NCBI RefSeq assembly: GCF_900143055.1
Contig: NZ_FRCW01000003.1
Span: 1-64,000 of the forward strand
Direction: 5' to 3'
Source: Fibrobacter sp. UWR3
GTDB lineage: Bacteria; Fibrobacterota; Fibrobacteria; Fibrobacterales; Fibrobacteraceae
Length of the DNA stretch: 64,000 nt
The notes below the pieces were generated by a model, which was given only the letters and a program-made list of their open reading frames with translations, was not told the origin of the DNA and did no database searches. The translations under genes and the position numbers were made by a program. Below are positions 46,389 to 53,014 of this stretch, piece by piece (the first letter of the stretch is position 1; every line of letters begins with the position of its first letter).

Positions 46389-46407
46389 GTTGCAAAATGC
46401 GTGCCAA
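46389..46407 (-). promoter_or_regulatory. Sigma-54 promoter of the porin gene
   Basis: Minus-strand TTGGCACGCATTTTGCAACA, with GG and GC 12 bp apart. The predicted transcript start is about 97 nt before the ATG at 46283. Confidence 0.85.
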
Positions 46408-46431
46408 GATGTTTTAGTTTAGTTTCAAAAA

Positions 46432-46445
46432 TTAGACTAATCTAA
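46432..46445. promoter_or_regulatory. DtxR-type box near the porin promoter
   Basis: TTAGACTAATCTAA, centred 33 bp upstream of the -24 element. It matches the boxes at both feo operons. Confidence 0.5.
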
Positions 46446-46450
46446 TTCAA

Positions 46451-46493
46451 GTTTTTTAATTAAGGGCCGGCAGGTTTTGGGCCTACCAGCCCT
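46451..46493 (-). terminator. Terminator of feoA-feoB system 2
   Basis: Minus-strand AGGGCTGGTAGG and CCTGCCGGCCCT form a 12-bp stem with G-T pairs, followed by an A/T-rich tract with six T. Confidence 0.75.
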
Positions 46494-46510
46494 ATTCTTG
46501 ATTCCAAAGG

Positions 46511-49432
46511 TTAGTCTTCGAATCTCTTTTCCTTATTGGCCTTCATGCCGAAGAGCTTGAGGAAGATTCCCGTACCCACAAGCACCACGATGGCAGCGAC
46601 AATCCATGTCACGTTTCCACCAACAGGCACCTGGTAAAGGAGTACCGCCACAGCCCAGGCAAGGAGCGTCTGCACCGTCGCCATGAGGATTGCGAGGCCG
46701 AGGCCGATTTCGCGGGCAACCACACCCATGGCTGCAAGGCACGGCACGTAGAGCAGGATGAAGATGAGGAATGCGAACACCTGCCAGTTAAAGCCATCCA
46801 CCGGGTTACCGTTTTTGTCCGGGTTGTGGAAGTAGGAGCGGAGGTTCGCATAAATATCCATCGTCTCGGAGAGGTCGCCTTCTTCGAGAGCGCCCATTTC
46901 GTCTTCGGAGAGTTCGAGGCCTGCGGCAGCGAGCTTGGCAAACACGGCTTCGCGGGTCTTTTCATCCTCTTCTTCTTCGCCGAAGGTTTCGATGGCTGCA
47001 TATTCTTCGCAGGTCAGCACCTTGGCGTCGGTAATCTTGTCCAAAGTTTCTTTCTTGAGTTCGGCTGCTTCCTGGCCTTCCAATTCACCGGTGGTTCCGA
47101 GCGGGTCGGTGAGGGAGCCGAATACTTCGGCGAGGTTAGCAGGAATCGAGCCGAGAGCTTCGAGCACGGCGCCCTTGATGTCGGGTGCGCCACCTTCTTC
47201 CTCTTCTTCGGCAGGGCATTCGTCAATGCCCGCGATAAGGGGCTTTTCTTCTGCAGGAGCGGCTTCGGCAACAACTTCTGCGGGTTCAGCAGGTGCTGCG
47301 GCACTATCGGCAACCACAGCGCTATCGGTTGCAGCAGAATCAGCGGCAGCAACAGTCGAATCGGCCTTCACGCTATCCGTAGCGGCAGAATCAGCGACTG
47401 CAACTTGTTCCGGTTCCGCAGCCTTGCCATCTTCATTCGTTTCCGAATTCTGAATTCCGGATTCCGAATTGTTCTCCCCCACCATGGAATAGAGCGAGTT
47501 CATGGTACCGATAACAGCTTCCTTGGCCAACAGGCCCGTAAACAGCGACACGGATGCAGGCCAGTTTTCACGCTCGACACCGAACGGTTCGAACACCGGC
47601 GTAATCGCCTTACCGATTATAGAAAGCAAGCTGTTTTCGGAGTCGCCGTTACCGGCAGTGAACTCGTTTGACTTCACCACCTTGGATTCGTCAACAACGA
47701 AACCTTCGGGGAGAGCAACATTTTCAGCCTCGCCTTCTTCATTTTCCTTGACCATCTGGTAGCCGTCTTCGGCCTGGACAATTTCGGTCGTCTTGCCGTC
47801 AACATCGACATACATCTTCTCGACAATACCGAAACTGTTGAGGAACCCGAGCACGGCAACGGCAAGCGTAATCACCTTACCGGCGCGCCAGATGTAGTCG
47901 CGCAGGCGCTGCCAGCAGTGAATCATCAGGGACTTGAACTTGGGCAAGTGATACGGCGGAAGTTCCATCACAAAGTTGCTGGCCTGGCCCTGGAAAAGCG
48001 ACCTCTTCAGGAACAAACCGTAAGCGATAGCGAACAGCACACCGGCGAGGTAAAGCAGGAACACCACCGTGCCCGCCATCTTGCCGAAGAATGCCGCCGC
48101 AAACAGTGCATACACCGGGAGGCGTGCGCCGCAGCTCATGAACGGCACCAAGAAGATGGTGAGGAAACGTTCACGCTTGGATTCCAGCACGCGGGAGCCC
48201 ATAATGCCCGGCACGCCGCAACCGAAGCCCACCATCATCGGCACGAAGGCACGACCGGGGAGCCCGAGGAAACGCATGAAGCGGTCTGCAACAAAAGCCG
48301 CGCGGGCCATGTAACCCGAGTCTTCCAAGAACGAAAGGCACAGGAACATGAAGAAGATGACCGGGATGAAGGTCGAAACCGTCTGGATACCGGCACCGAT
48401 GCCGTCGGCGAGAACTGCCGTGACAAAGGAGGGGCAGCCGAGTACATCGCCCAGCAGGTAGCCGAGGCCATCCACGAAAATCGCACCGAACAGCACGTCA
48501 AAGAAATCAATGAACGCAGAACCGATCGTCACCGCAATCCAGAACACCAGATACATGATGACCAGGAATATCGGGAGTGCAGCCCAGCGGTTCAAAAGAA
48601 CGGCATCCAGTTTGTCGGAGAATGTCTTTTTCGTGCGGACAGAAACAGTCGCCTTCCCCGCCACCTCGTGCGAAATGGAGTAGCGGTTTTCAGCCATCGC
48701 GAATTCCGGCTCTTCGCCCAGAATCTTCACGACTTCGGCCTTGTCGAGCTTTACGCCCGCTTCGGCGAATTTGTCTGCATAGCTCTTCTGGTTGCCCAAG
48801 TACATGAGCGAAACCCAACGGGAGTCCGCATCCAAAAGCTTTGCGACCGGAGCCACCTTCGGTTCCAAAACCTTCACGGCCTCTTCGACCTTGTCGCCGT
48901 AAACCATCTGCTTCGGGAGCGGCATCGGGCTCGCAAGCACGTGGCCCATCTGGCTAATGAAATTGGTGACGCTCTTTTCGCTCACGGCAGAAAGCGGAAT
49001 GCACGGCACGCCGTAGAAATCAGAAAGTTCGTCGAGATCCAGCTGGATTCCGCGATTTTCGGCAATGTCCATCATGTTGACGGCAATCACCATCGGAATC
49101 TTCATGTCGGCAAGCTGGCTCGTAAGGAACAGGTTGCGTTCCAGGTTCGTCGCATCGACGATGTTGATAATCAAGCTCGCTTCGCGGCTGAGCAAGTAAT
49201 CGACAGCAGCGCGTTCGTCTTCGGCATTTGCGAACAAAGCGTAAGTACCCGGAAGGTCCACCAGGCGAATCTGGCGGTCGCCCAGTTCAAAGTAACCTTC
49301 CTTCTTTTCGACCGTCACGCCAGGCCAGTTACCCACATGCTGGCGTGCACCCGTAAGGGCGTTAAAGAGAGCCGTCTTACCGCAGTTCGGGTTACCGGCA
49401 ATTGCAATCGTCAAAAGTTTTCTAGCAGCCAT
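46511..49432 (-). CDS. feoB: Ferrous iron transporter B with large low-complexity insertion (Feo system 2)
   Basis: A 973-residue FeoB, about 200 longer than usual. The GTPase (GNPNCGKTALFN, VGNWPGVTVEKKEG, DLPGTYALF, NMMDIAE) and Gate motifs (GFGCGVPGIMGSR, CLAAMG) are intact. Two extra segments occur: about 50 residues near 545-600 (acidic, VQAEDGYQMVKENEEGEAEN), and about 225 residues near 645-870, with Ala/Asp/Ser repeats (ADSAATDSVKADS), a cluster ending CPAEEEEEGG and a helical part. FeoB of system 1 has a much shorter loop at the same place. They probably face the periplasm or cytoplasm between helices; the role is unknown. Confidence 0.92.
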   Translation of the reverse strand: MAARKLLTIAIAGNPNCGKTALFNALTGARQHVGNWPGVTVEKKEGYFELGDRQIRLVDLPGTYALFANAEDERAAVDYLLSREASLIINIVDATNLERNLFLTSQLADMKIPMVIAVNMMDIAENRGIQLDLDELSDFYGVPCIPLSAVSEKSVTNFISQMGHVLASPMPLPKQMVYGDKVEEAVKVLEPKVAPVAKLLDADSRWVSLMYLGNQKSYADKFAEAGVKLDKAEVVKILGEEPEFAMAENRYSISHEVAGKATVSVRTKKTFSDKLDAVLLNRWAALPIFLVIMYLVFWIAVTIGSAFIDFFDVLFGAIFVDGLGYLLGDVLGCPSFVTAVLADGIGAGIQTVSTFIPVIFFMFLCLSFLEDSGYMARAAFVADRFMRFLGLPGRAFVPMMVGFGCGVPGIMGSRVLESKRERFLTIFLVPFMSCGARLPVYALFAAAFFGKMAGTVVFLLYLAGVLFAIAYGLFLKRSLFQGQASNFVMELPPYHLPKFKSLMIHCWQRLRDYIWRAGKVITLAVAVLGFLNSFGIVEKMYVDVDGKTTEIVQAEDGYQMVKENEEGEAENVALPEGFVVDESKVVKSNEFTAGNGDSENSLLSIIGKAITPVFEPFGVERENWPASVSLFTGLLAKEAVIGTMNSLYSMVGENNSESGIQNSETNEDGKAAEPEQVAVADSAATDSVKADSTVAAADSAATDSAVVADSAAAPAEPAEVVAEAAPAEEKPLIAGIDECPAEEEEEGGAPDIKGAVLEALGSIPANLAEVFGSLTDPLGTTGELEGQEAAELKKETLDKITDAKVLTCEEYAAIETFGEEEEDEKTREAVFAKLAAAGLELSEDEMGALEEGDLSETMDIYANLRSYFHNPDKNGNPVDGFNWQVFAFLIFILLYVPCLAAMGVVAREIGLGLAILMATVQTLLAWAVAVLLYQVPVGGNVTWIVAAIVVLVGTGIFLKLFGMKANKEKRFED

Positions 49433-49716
49433 TATACCCTCCTCAGCTTGAGCACGTTCGCTTCTTCTTTACGGAGCGAGAGTCTATAAGAAAGCACGGC
49501 CACTTCGATTGGATCGCCGAGCGGGGCAGCTTGCAAGACTTCGATCTGGACGCCACGCACAAGCCCCATCGAAAGAAGCTTGGACTTGTAGCGAGAATCG
49601 CCTTCGTTATAGCCGACGATTTCCACCTTGTCGCCCTTTTTGAGTTCCGAGAACTTGGGCTCGGTACTCCACTTTTTCGTTTGCGACTTGCCGCCGCAAC
49701 CACAATTACAGCTCAT
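49432..49716 (-). CDS. feoA: FeoA protein with N-terminal Cys cluster (Feo system 2)
   Basis: A 94-residue FeoA (start at the second Met, which has AAGGA 11 nt upstream; the first possible Met at 49728 touches that site). Its SH3-like core is nearly identical to FeoA of system 1. The N-terminal extension begins MSCNCGCGGKSQTKKW, with three closely spaced Cys that could bind a metal or an Fe-S centre; system 1 lacks it. The stop overlaps the feoB start by one base. Confidence 0.9.
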   Translation of the reverse strand: MSCNCGCGGKSQTKKWSTEPKFSELKKGDKVEIVGYNEGDSRYKSKLLSMGLVRGVQIEVLQAAPLGDPIEVAVLSYRLSLRKEEANVLKLRRV

Positions 49717-49738
49717 ATTATCTATCATCCTTTTTCAA

Positions 49739-49785
49739 TTAGTCTAGGCTAATATAGTTTAATAAAACTAATTAGTCAAGGCTAA
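49739..49785. promoter_or_regulatory. Two DtxR-type boxes proximal to feoA system 2
   Basis: TTAGTCTAGGCTAA (49739-49752) and TTAGTCAAGGCTAA (49772-49785), 33 bp apart, like the pair at the first feo operon (34 bp apart). The spacing and sequence conservation support a common repressor. Confidence 0.65.
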
Positions 49786-49809
49786 AAATATTATAATAGC
49801 CATACTTTT

Positions 49810-49911
49810 TTAGACAAATCTAACTTTGAAACGGAAAATTTACATTATTTTAGCGTTATTGCCCTTGTTTTTGCAGTTAGATTTATCTAACTTTTAGTTA
49901 GACAAGTCTAA
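49810..49911. promoter_or_regulatory. Three further DtxR-type boxes
   Basis: TTAGACAAATCTAA (49810-49823), TTAGATTTATCTAA (49877-49890) and TTAGACAAGTCTAA (49898-49911). They are more symmetrical than the feo-proximal boxes and lie too far from feoA to be needed for it. They immediately precede the proposed sRNA, which suggests they control a plus-strand transcript. Confidence 0.55.
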
Positions 49912-50040
49912 TTCTGATTGTTGCCATAGCTTTTAGACCCGGGCTTGTCTGGTTGAAGCAAAAATCCAATTCCCTCCTTGTGTCTCTTTGGGAACGATTG
50001 CGCCCCCGCTCAAGTAGCTCTGAGCAGGGGCGTTTTTTTT
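49912..50040 (+). ncRNA. Candidate iron-regulated small RNA
   Basis: No gene on the plus strand lies between the feoA start and the Fic gene, yet a strong intrinsic terminator occurs at 50001-50040. Upstream is a hairpin with stem TTCCC/GGGAA (49970-49974 and 49990-49994) whose 15-nt loop begins TCCTTG; with the stem it gives CCCTCCTT, complementary to AGGAGG-type ribosome-binding sites. Three metal-regulator boxes lie just before. This layout recalls RyhB/PrrF-type iron sRNAs, but the sequence is not one I recognise. The 5' end is not determined. Confidence 0.45.
50001..50040 (+). terminator. Orphan intrinsic terminator
   Basis: CGCCCCcGCTCA and TGAGCaGGGGCG pair over 11 bp with one C-A mismatch, 8-nt loop, followed by eight T. 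It has no coding gene upstream on its strand. Confidence 0.9.
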
Positions 50041-50045
50041 AGAAT

Positions 50046-50115
50046 GGTGGTGTTTTACCACCTTTAAAGTAATATTTTTGCATAAAAACCATAGAAAAGG
50101 TGGTATATTACCACC
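50046..50115. promoter_or_regulatory. Twin GGTGGT-N5-ACCACC operators before the Fic gene
   Basis: GGTGGTGTTTTACCACC (50046-50062) and GGTGGTATATTACCACC (50099-50115) have identical 6-bp arms and centres 53 bp apart, about five helical turns, on the same DNA face. The second box is 31 bp before the ATG. They are probably bound by the winged-helix domain of the Fic protein itself. Confidence 0.65.
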
Positions 50116-50146
50116 ATTTTAATAGATTTTTTATTATATTAGTGAT

Positions 50147-51211
50147 ATGAAATCAAAAAATCTCGAAGAAGCCCTGGAATTATGGAATTCAATGCTGCCG
50201 CTCAGCGAGCATGGTAAGCAACGTCTTGACAGGCGGTTTACGGTCGATTTCAACTACAACAGCAACCACATCGAGGGGAATACCCTCACCTACGGGCAAA
50301 CCGAGCTTTTGCTCTTTTTTGGCAAAGTGAACGGCGCAGCCAAATTAAAGGATTGCGAAGAGATGAAGGCTAGCGATGTCTGCCTTAAGTTGTCTTTGGC
50401 GGAATCCCAAGAGAAAAGTTTTCCCCTTACCCAAAATTTTATACGACAACTACACAGGACCCTTCTCCGGGAGGATTATCAAGTTTACTACACACGTCCT
50501 GATGGTACAGCATCGTCCTACACAATACATGCAGGCCAATACAAGACGAGACCGAACAGCGTCGTCACTCGATACGGAGATATCTTCACCTACGCTTCAC
50601 CCGAAGAAACACCCTCATTGATGAGTGACCTGGTGGATTGGTACAATATGATCGAAGAAGAGGGCTCGCTTTCGCCAGTGGACATGGCTATCCTATTCCA
50701 TTATAGGTATATTCGTATCCACCCTTTCGAGGACGGTAACGGAAGAATCGCGCGACTGATGGTCAACTACATACTCGCAAAGCATGGTTACCCGCTGCTT
50801 GTAGTCCGCAGCCGTAAAAAGGACGATTATCTCGAAGCGCTCCACGAAGCAGATTTAGACGTAGGCCCCGCCCCGTCCGATGGCGCAAGGGCGACACTAA
50901 GGCAGATTCGCCCCTTCCGGAATTATTTCCGCAAAATGTATGCTAGTGAAATCATGTACAATGTCCAATTTATCACGGAGCAGGGCAAAGGAATTTGGTG
51001 GTTTGACGGAGAACGCATTCAATTCCGTAGCGAGAATTCTAGCAAAATTCTCAATCTACTCGCCGACAATCCGGACATAACATACGACGCCCTCAAGAAA
51101 AAAATTGGCATAAACATGTCCGCTATACAAAAGCAGTTGAAATCCATGATGGACAAGGGCTACATTGTCCGAACCGAAAACAGGGAATGGCGCGTGATTA
51201 TCACTCAGTGA
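50147..51211 (+). CDS. Fic-family AMP-transferase with winged-helix C terminus
   Basis: A 354-residue protein. The catalytic Fic motif HPFEDGNGRIAR lies near residue 190. The N-terminal inhibitory motif (S/T)-x-x-x-E-(G/N) is present as SNHIEGN near residue 39, so this is a self-inhibited class II Fic protein that probably AMPylates or deAMPylates a cell protein. The C-terminal 60 residues form a winged-helix domain (LLADNPDITYDALKKKIG, then SAIQKQLKSMMDKGYIVR). No separate antitoxin is seen. Twin palindromes upstream suggest autoregulation. Confidence 0.9.
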   Translation: MKSKNLEEALELWNSMLPLSEHGKQRLDRRFTVDFNYNSNHIEGNTLTYGQTELLLFFGKVNGAAKLKDCEEMKASDVCLKLSLAESQEKSFPLTQNFIRQLHRTLLREDYQVYYTRPDGTASSYTIHAGQYKTRPNSVVTRYGDIFTYASPEETPSLMSDLVDWYNMIEEEGSLSPVDMAILFHYRYIRIHPFEDGNGRIARLMVNYILAKHGYPLLVVRSRKKDDYLEALHEADLDVGPAPSDGARATLRQIRPFRNYFRKMYASEIMYNVQFITEQGKGIWWFDGERIQFRSENSSKILNLLADNPDITYDALKKKIGINMSAIQKQLKSMMDKGYIVRTENREWRVIITQ

Positions 51212-51269
51212 TTGAGTGTGGTCATGCTCTTGGCGCAAATCGCCATGGTCGAGAGGTTGTGCAACAGGG

Positions 51270-51316
51270 CCGACTACACGCTCACCACGGCGCTTGTTTA
51301 CCTGAGCAAGCCGTAC
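51270..51316 (+). pseudogene. Fragment of an MMPL/RND-type transporter 3' end
   Basis: About 47 bp encode ADYTLTTALVYLSKPY, almost the same as the last residues of the remnant at 62586-62783 (ADYTLTTALVYLCKPYG). Nothing of the rest of the gene is visible. It is probably debris of a duplicated or rearranged transporter gene. Confidence 0.5.
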
Positions 51317-51326
51317 AGTCGCGAGT

Positions 51327-51370
51327 CATCCTGAGCGGAGAACCGTAAGGTTCATAGTCGAAGGATCTAG
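51327..51370. repeat. Dispersed repeat of the GTCATCCTGAGCG...GTCGAAGGATC type
   Basis: An imperfect palindrome carrying the same ends as the repeat inside the LlaJI-like nuclease gene (34971-35010). It directly adjoins structured element copy B. Confidence 0.7.
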
Positions 51371-51486
51371 GGCGTTCCCCGGCCCAAGTTCCCTGAGCTT
51401 GCCGAAGGGTGGGCCGGGTCGGGCTATACTCGCTTCGCTCGCCGAGCCTGTAGTCTCGGCCCTTACGGGTGACTATCCCTAACGCA
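51371..51486 (-). repeat. Structured repeat element, copy B
   Basis: On the minus strand it starts GCGTTAGGGATAGTCACCC, has a hairpin around GGCCGAGACTACAGGCTCGG, then GCGAGCGAAGCGAGTATAGC, then CCCGGCCC and GGGCCGGG arms enclosing a dispersed CCCTTCGGCAAGCTCAGGG palindrome, and ends GGGAACGCCC. Ends and the TATAGCCCGACC segment match copy A at 2247-2374. The internal hairpins differ, so the structure and not the sequence appears conserved. Confidence 0.6.
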
Positions 51487-51529
51487 GAACTTCTTCACGA
51501 AAAAAAGATTAATTATATTTCAGCACAAG

Positions 51530-52204
51530 ATGAAAAAAAACATGTTCGTAAAATTAGCGTTGGTCATAGCTATCCTTGCTTCTCTTTGTCACGCCAGTGA
51601 TGTTTCCAATAGATTTTTTAGGTTCGGTACTAGCATTGGTCTTTCCTACGATTTTTTGGTCGGAAAAGATGGAAACTTGATGAATCCCATGGATTTCAAT
51701 GGCCCAGGGTTTCTGCTTGCAATCAATACCATCTTTAATTTTCACGATTTACCAGCACTCCGTACGGGGCTGACGTATAATGTCCGCTCACTTGAAAACA
51801 ACGTCGGCTTCGCAGACGAAAAGCTTGATCGCGACACCTACGTACGATACGAGACGGTCAGTTTGGGAATTCCCGTTCTTGCTCATTTTCAAACACAACA
51901 TCTGTTCTATTTTGATGCTGGTTTGACCTTCGCCTTTATCATAAATGCGAAAGAGGCCTACAGCTGGAGAAAAAACAGTGCCTACGGATTTTTAACAAAG
52001 TGGGATGGCGAGGGCCTTTCCTTCTGCGACGTACAGCTCACTGCTGGAACGGGAATCATGCTTGGGAACCGCTTTGAATTGGGCTTACAAACATTATTCG
52101 GCCTGACAACTGTTTTGGACGCAAGTGAAATAAACAAGCGGTATGACGATATTAGCGTGCACCTGTTATCATTCAGCCTAACTCTCGGTTTCTATTTCAT
52201 TTAG
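51530..52204 (+). CDS. Outer-membrane beta-barrel protein of unknown function
   Basis: A 224-residue secreted protein with a signal peptide ending near CHA (residue 22). Alternating strands (FFRFGTSIGLSYDFLVG, LPALRTGLTYNVRSL, LFYFDAGLTFAFII, RFELGLQTLFGLTTV) and the ending LGFYFI suggest a small eight-stranded barrel of the PorT/OmpW-like type. The next gene, a ZIP transporter, starts 13 bp after its stop, so the two may be co-transcribed. The ligand is unknown. Confidence 0.7.
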   Translation: MKKNMFVKLALVIAILASLCHASDVSNRFFRFGTSIGLSYDFLVGKDGNLMNPMDFNGPGFLLAINTIFNFHDLPALRTGLTYNVRSLENNVGFADEKLDRDTYVRYETVSLGIPVLAHFQTQHLFYFDAGLTFAFIINAKEAYSWRKNSAYGFLTKWDGEGLSFCDVQLTAGTGIMLGNRFELGLQTLFGLTTVLDASEINKRYDDISVHLLSFSLTLGFYFI

Positions 52205-52217
52205 CAACGCGTTAATC

Positions 52218-53006
52218 ATGAACGAGCCCATATTACAAATTGCGCAAGGTCTTGCCATCCCGTTTTTAGGGACGGTTCTCGGTGCAGCCTGCGTCTTCTT
52301 TATGAAGAAGCAGATGGGACAAAATCTTAAGCGCGGACTCCTGTCTTTTGCGGCGGGCGTCATGGTGGCGGCTTCTGTATGGAGCCTGCTTTTGCCCGCA
52401 ATCAGCGCAAGCGAATCGATGGGAAAGTTGGCTTTTATTCCGGCGACGGTCGGGTTCTGGGCCGGCATTCTATTCTTGTTTGTTCTGGATAAAATTACGC
52501 CGCACTTGCATTTGGGTAGCGCCACGCCAGAAGGCCCCAAAGCGAAACTCAAGCGCACGACCATGCTCACGCTTGCGGTGACTTTGCACAACTTGCCCGA
52601 AGGAATGGCCGTCGGCATCGTATTCGCAGGCTGGCTTTCGGGGAATGTCGCCATCACGCTTTCGGGTGCGTTTGCGCTTGCCATAGGCATCGCCATCCAG
52701 AATTTCCCTGAAGGGGCGGTGGTTTCGCTCCCGCTCCGTGCCGAAGGGGCTTCCCGCAAAAAGGCTTTCGCCTTGGGAGCGCTCTCCGGAGCCGTAGAAC
52801 CCGTAGGCGCGTTAATCACGCTGCTTGCGGCCGAGGCGCTCTCGCCGTTCATGCCCTACCTGCTCTCGCTTGCGGCAGGAGCCATGATTTATGTCGTAAT
52901 CGAAGAAATGCTCCCCGAAGTCAGCGAAGGAGAGCATTTTGATGCCGGCACCATCCTTTTTGCCGTGGGCTTCACGCTCATGATGGTGCTCGACAGCGCA
53001 CTATAA
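52218..53006 (+). CDS. ZIP-family metal transporter
   Basis: A 262-residue membrane protein with eight predicted helices. The metal-binding helix 4 motif HNLPEGMAVG and the helix 5 motif FPEGAVVSLPL are present, plus a cytoplasmic loop with PHLHLG. ZIP proteins import Zn, Fe or Mn. The close spacing to the preceding barrel gene suggests joint expression, and it converges on a third Feo operon. The metal cannot be told from sequence. Confidence 0.88.
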   Translation: MNEPILQIAQGLAIPFLGTVLGAACVFFMKKQMGQNLKRGLLSFAAGVMVAASVWSLLLPAISASESMGKLAFIPATVGFWAGILFLFVLDKITPHLHLGSATPEGPKAKLKRTTMLTLAVTLHNLPEGMAVGIVFAGWLSGNVAITLSGAFALAIGIAIQNFPEGAVVSLPLRAEGASRKKAFALGALSGAVEPVGALITLLAAEALSPFMPYLLSLAAGAMIYVVIEEMLPEVSEGEHFDAGTILFAVGFTLMMVLDSAL

Positions 53007-53014
53007 TTTTTCCG

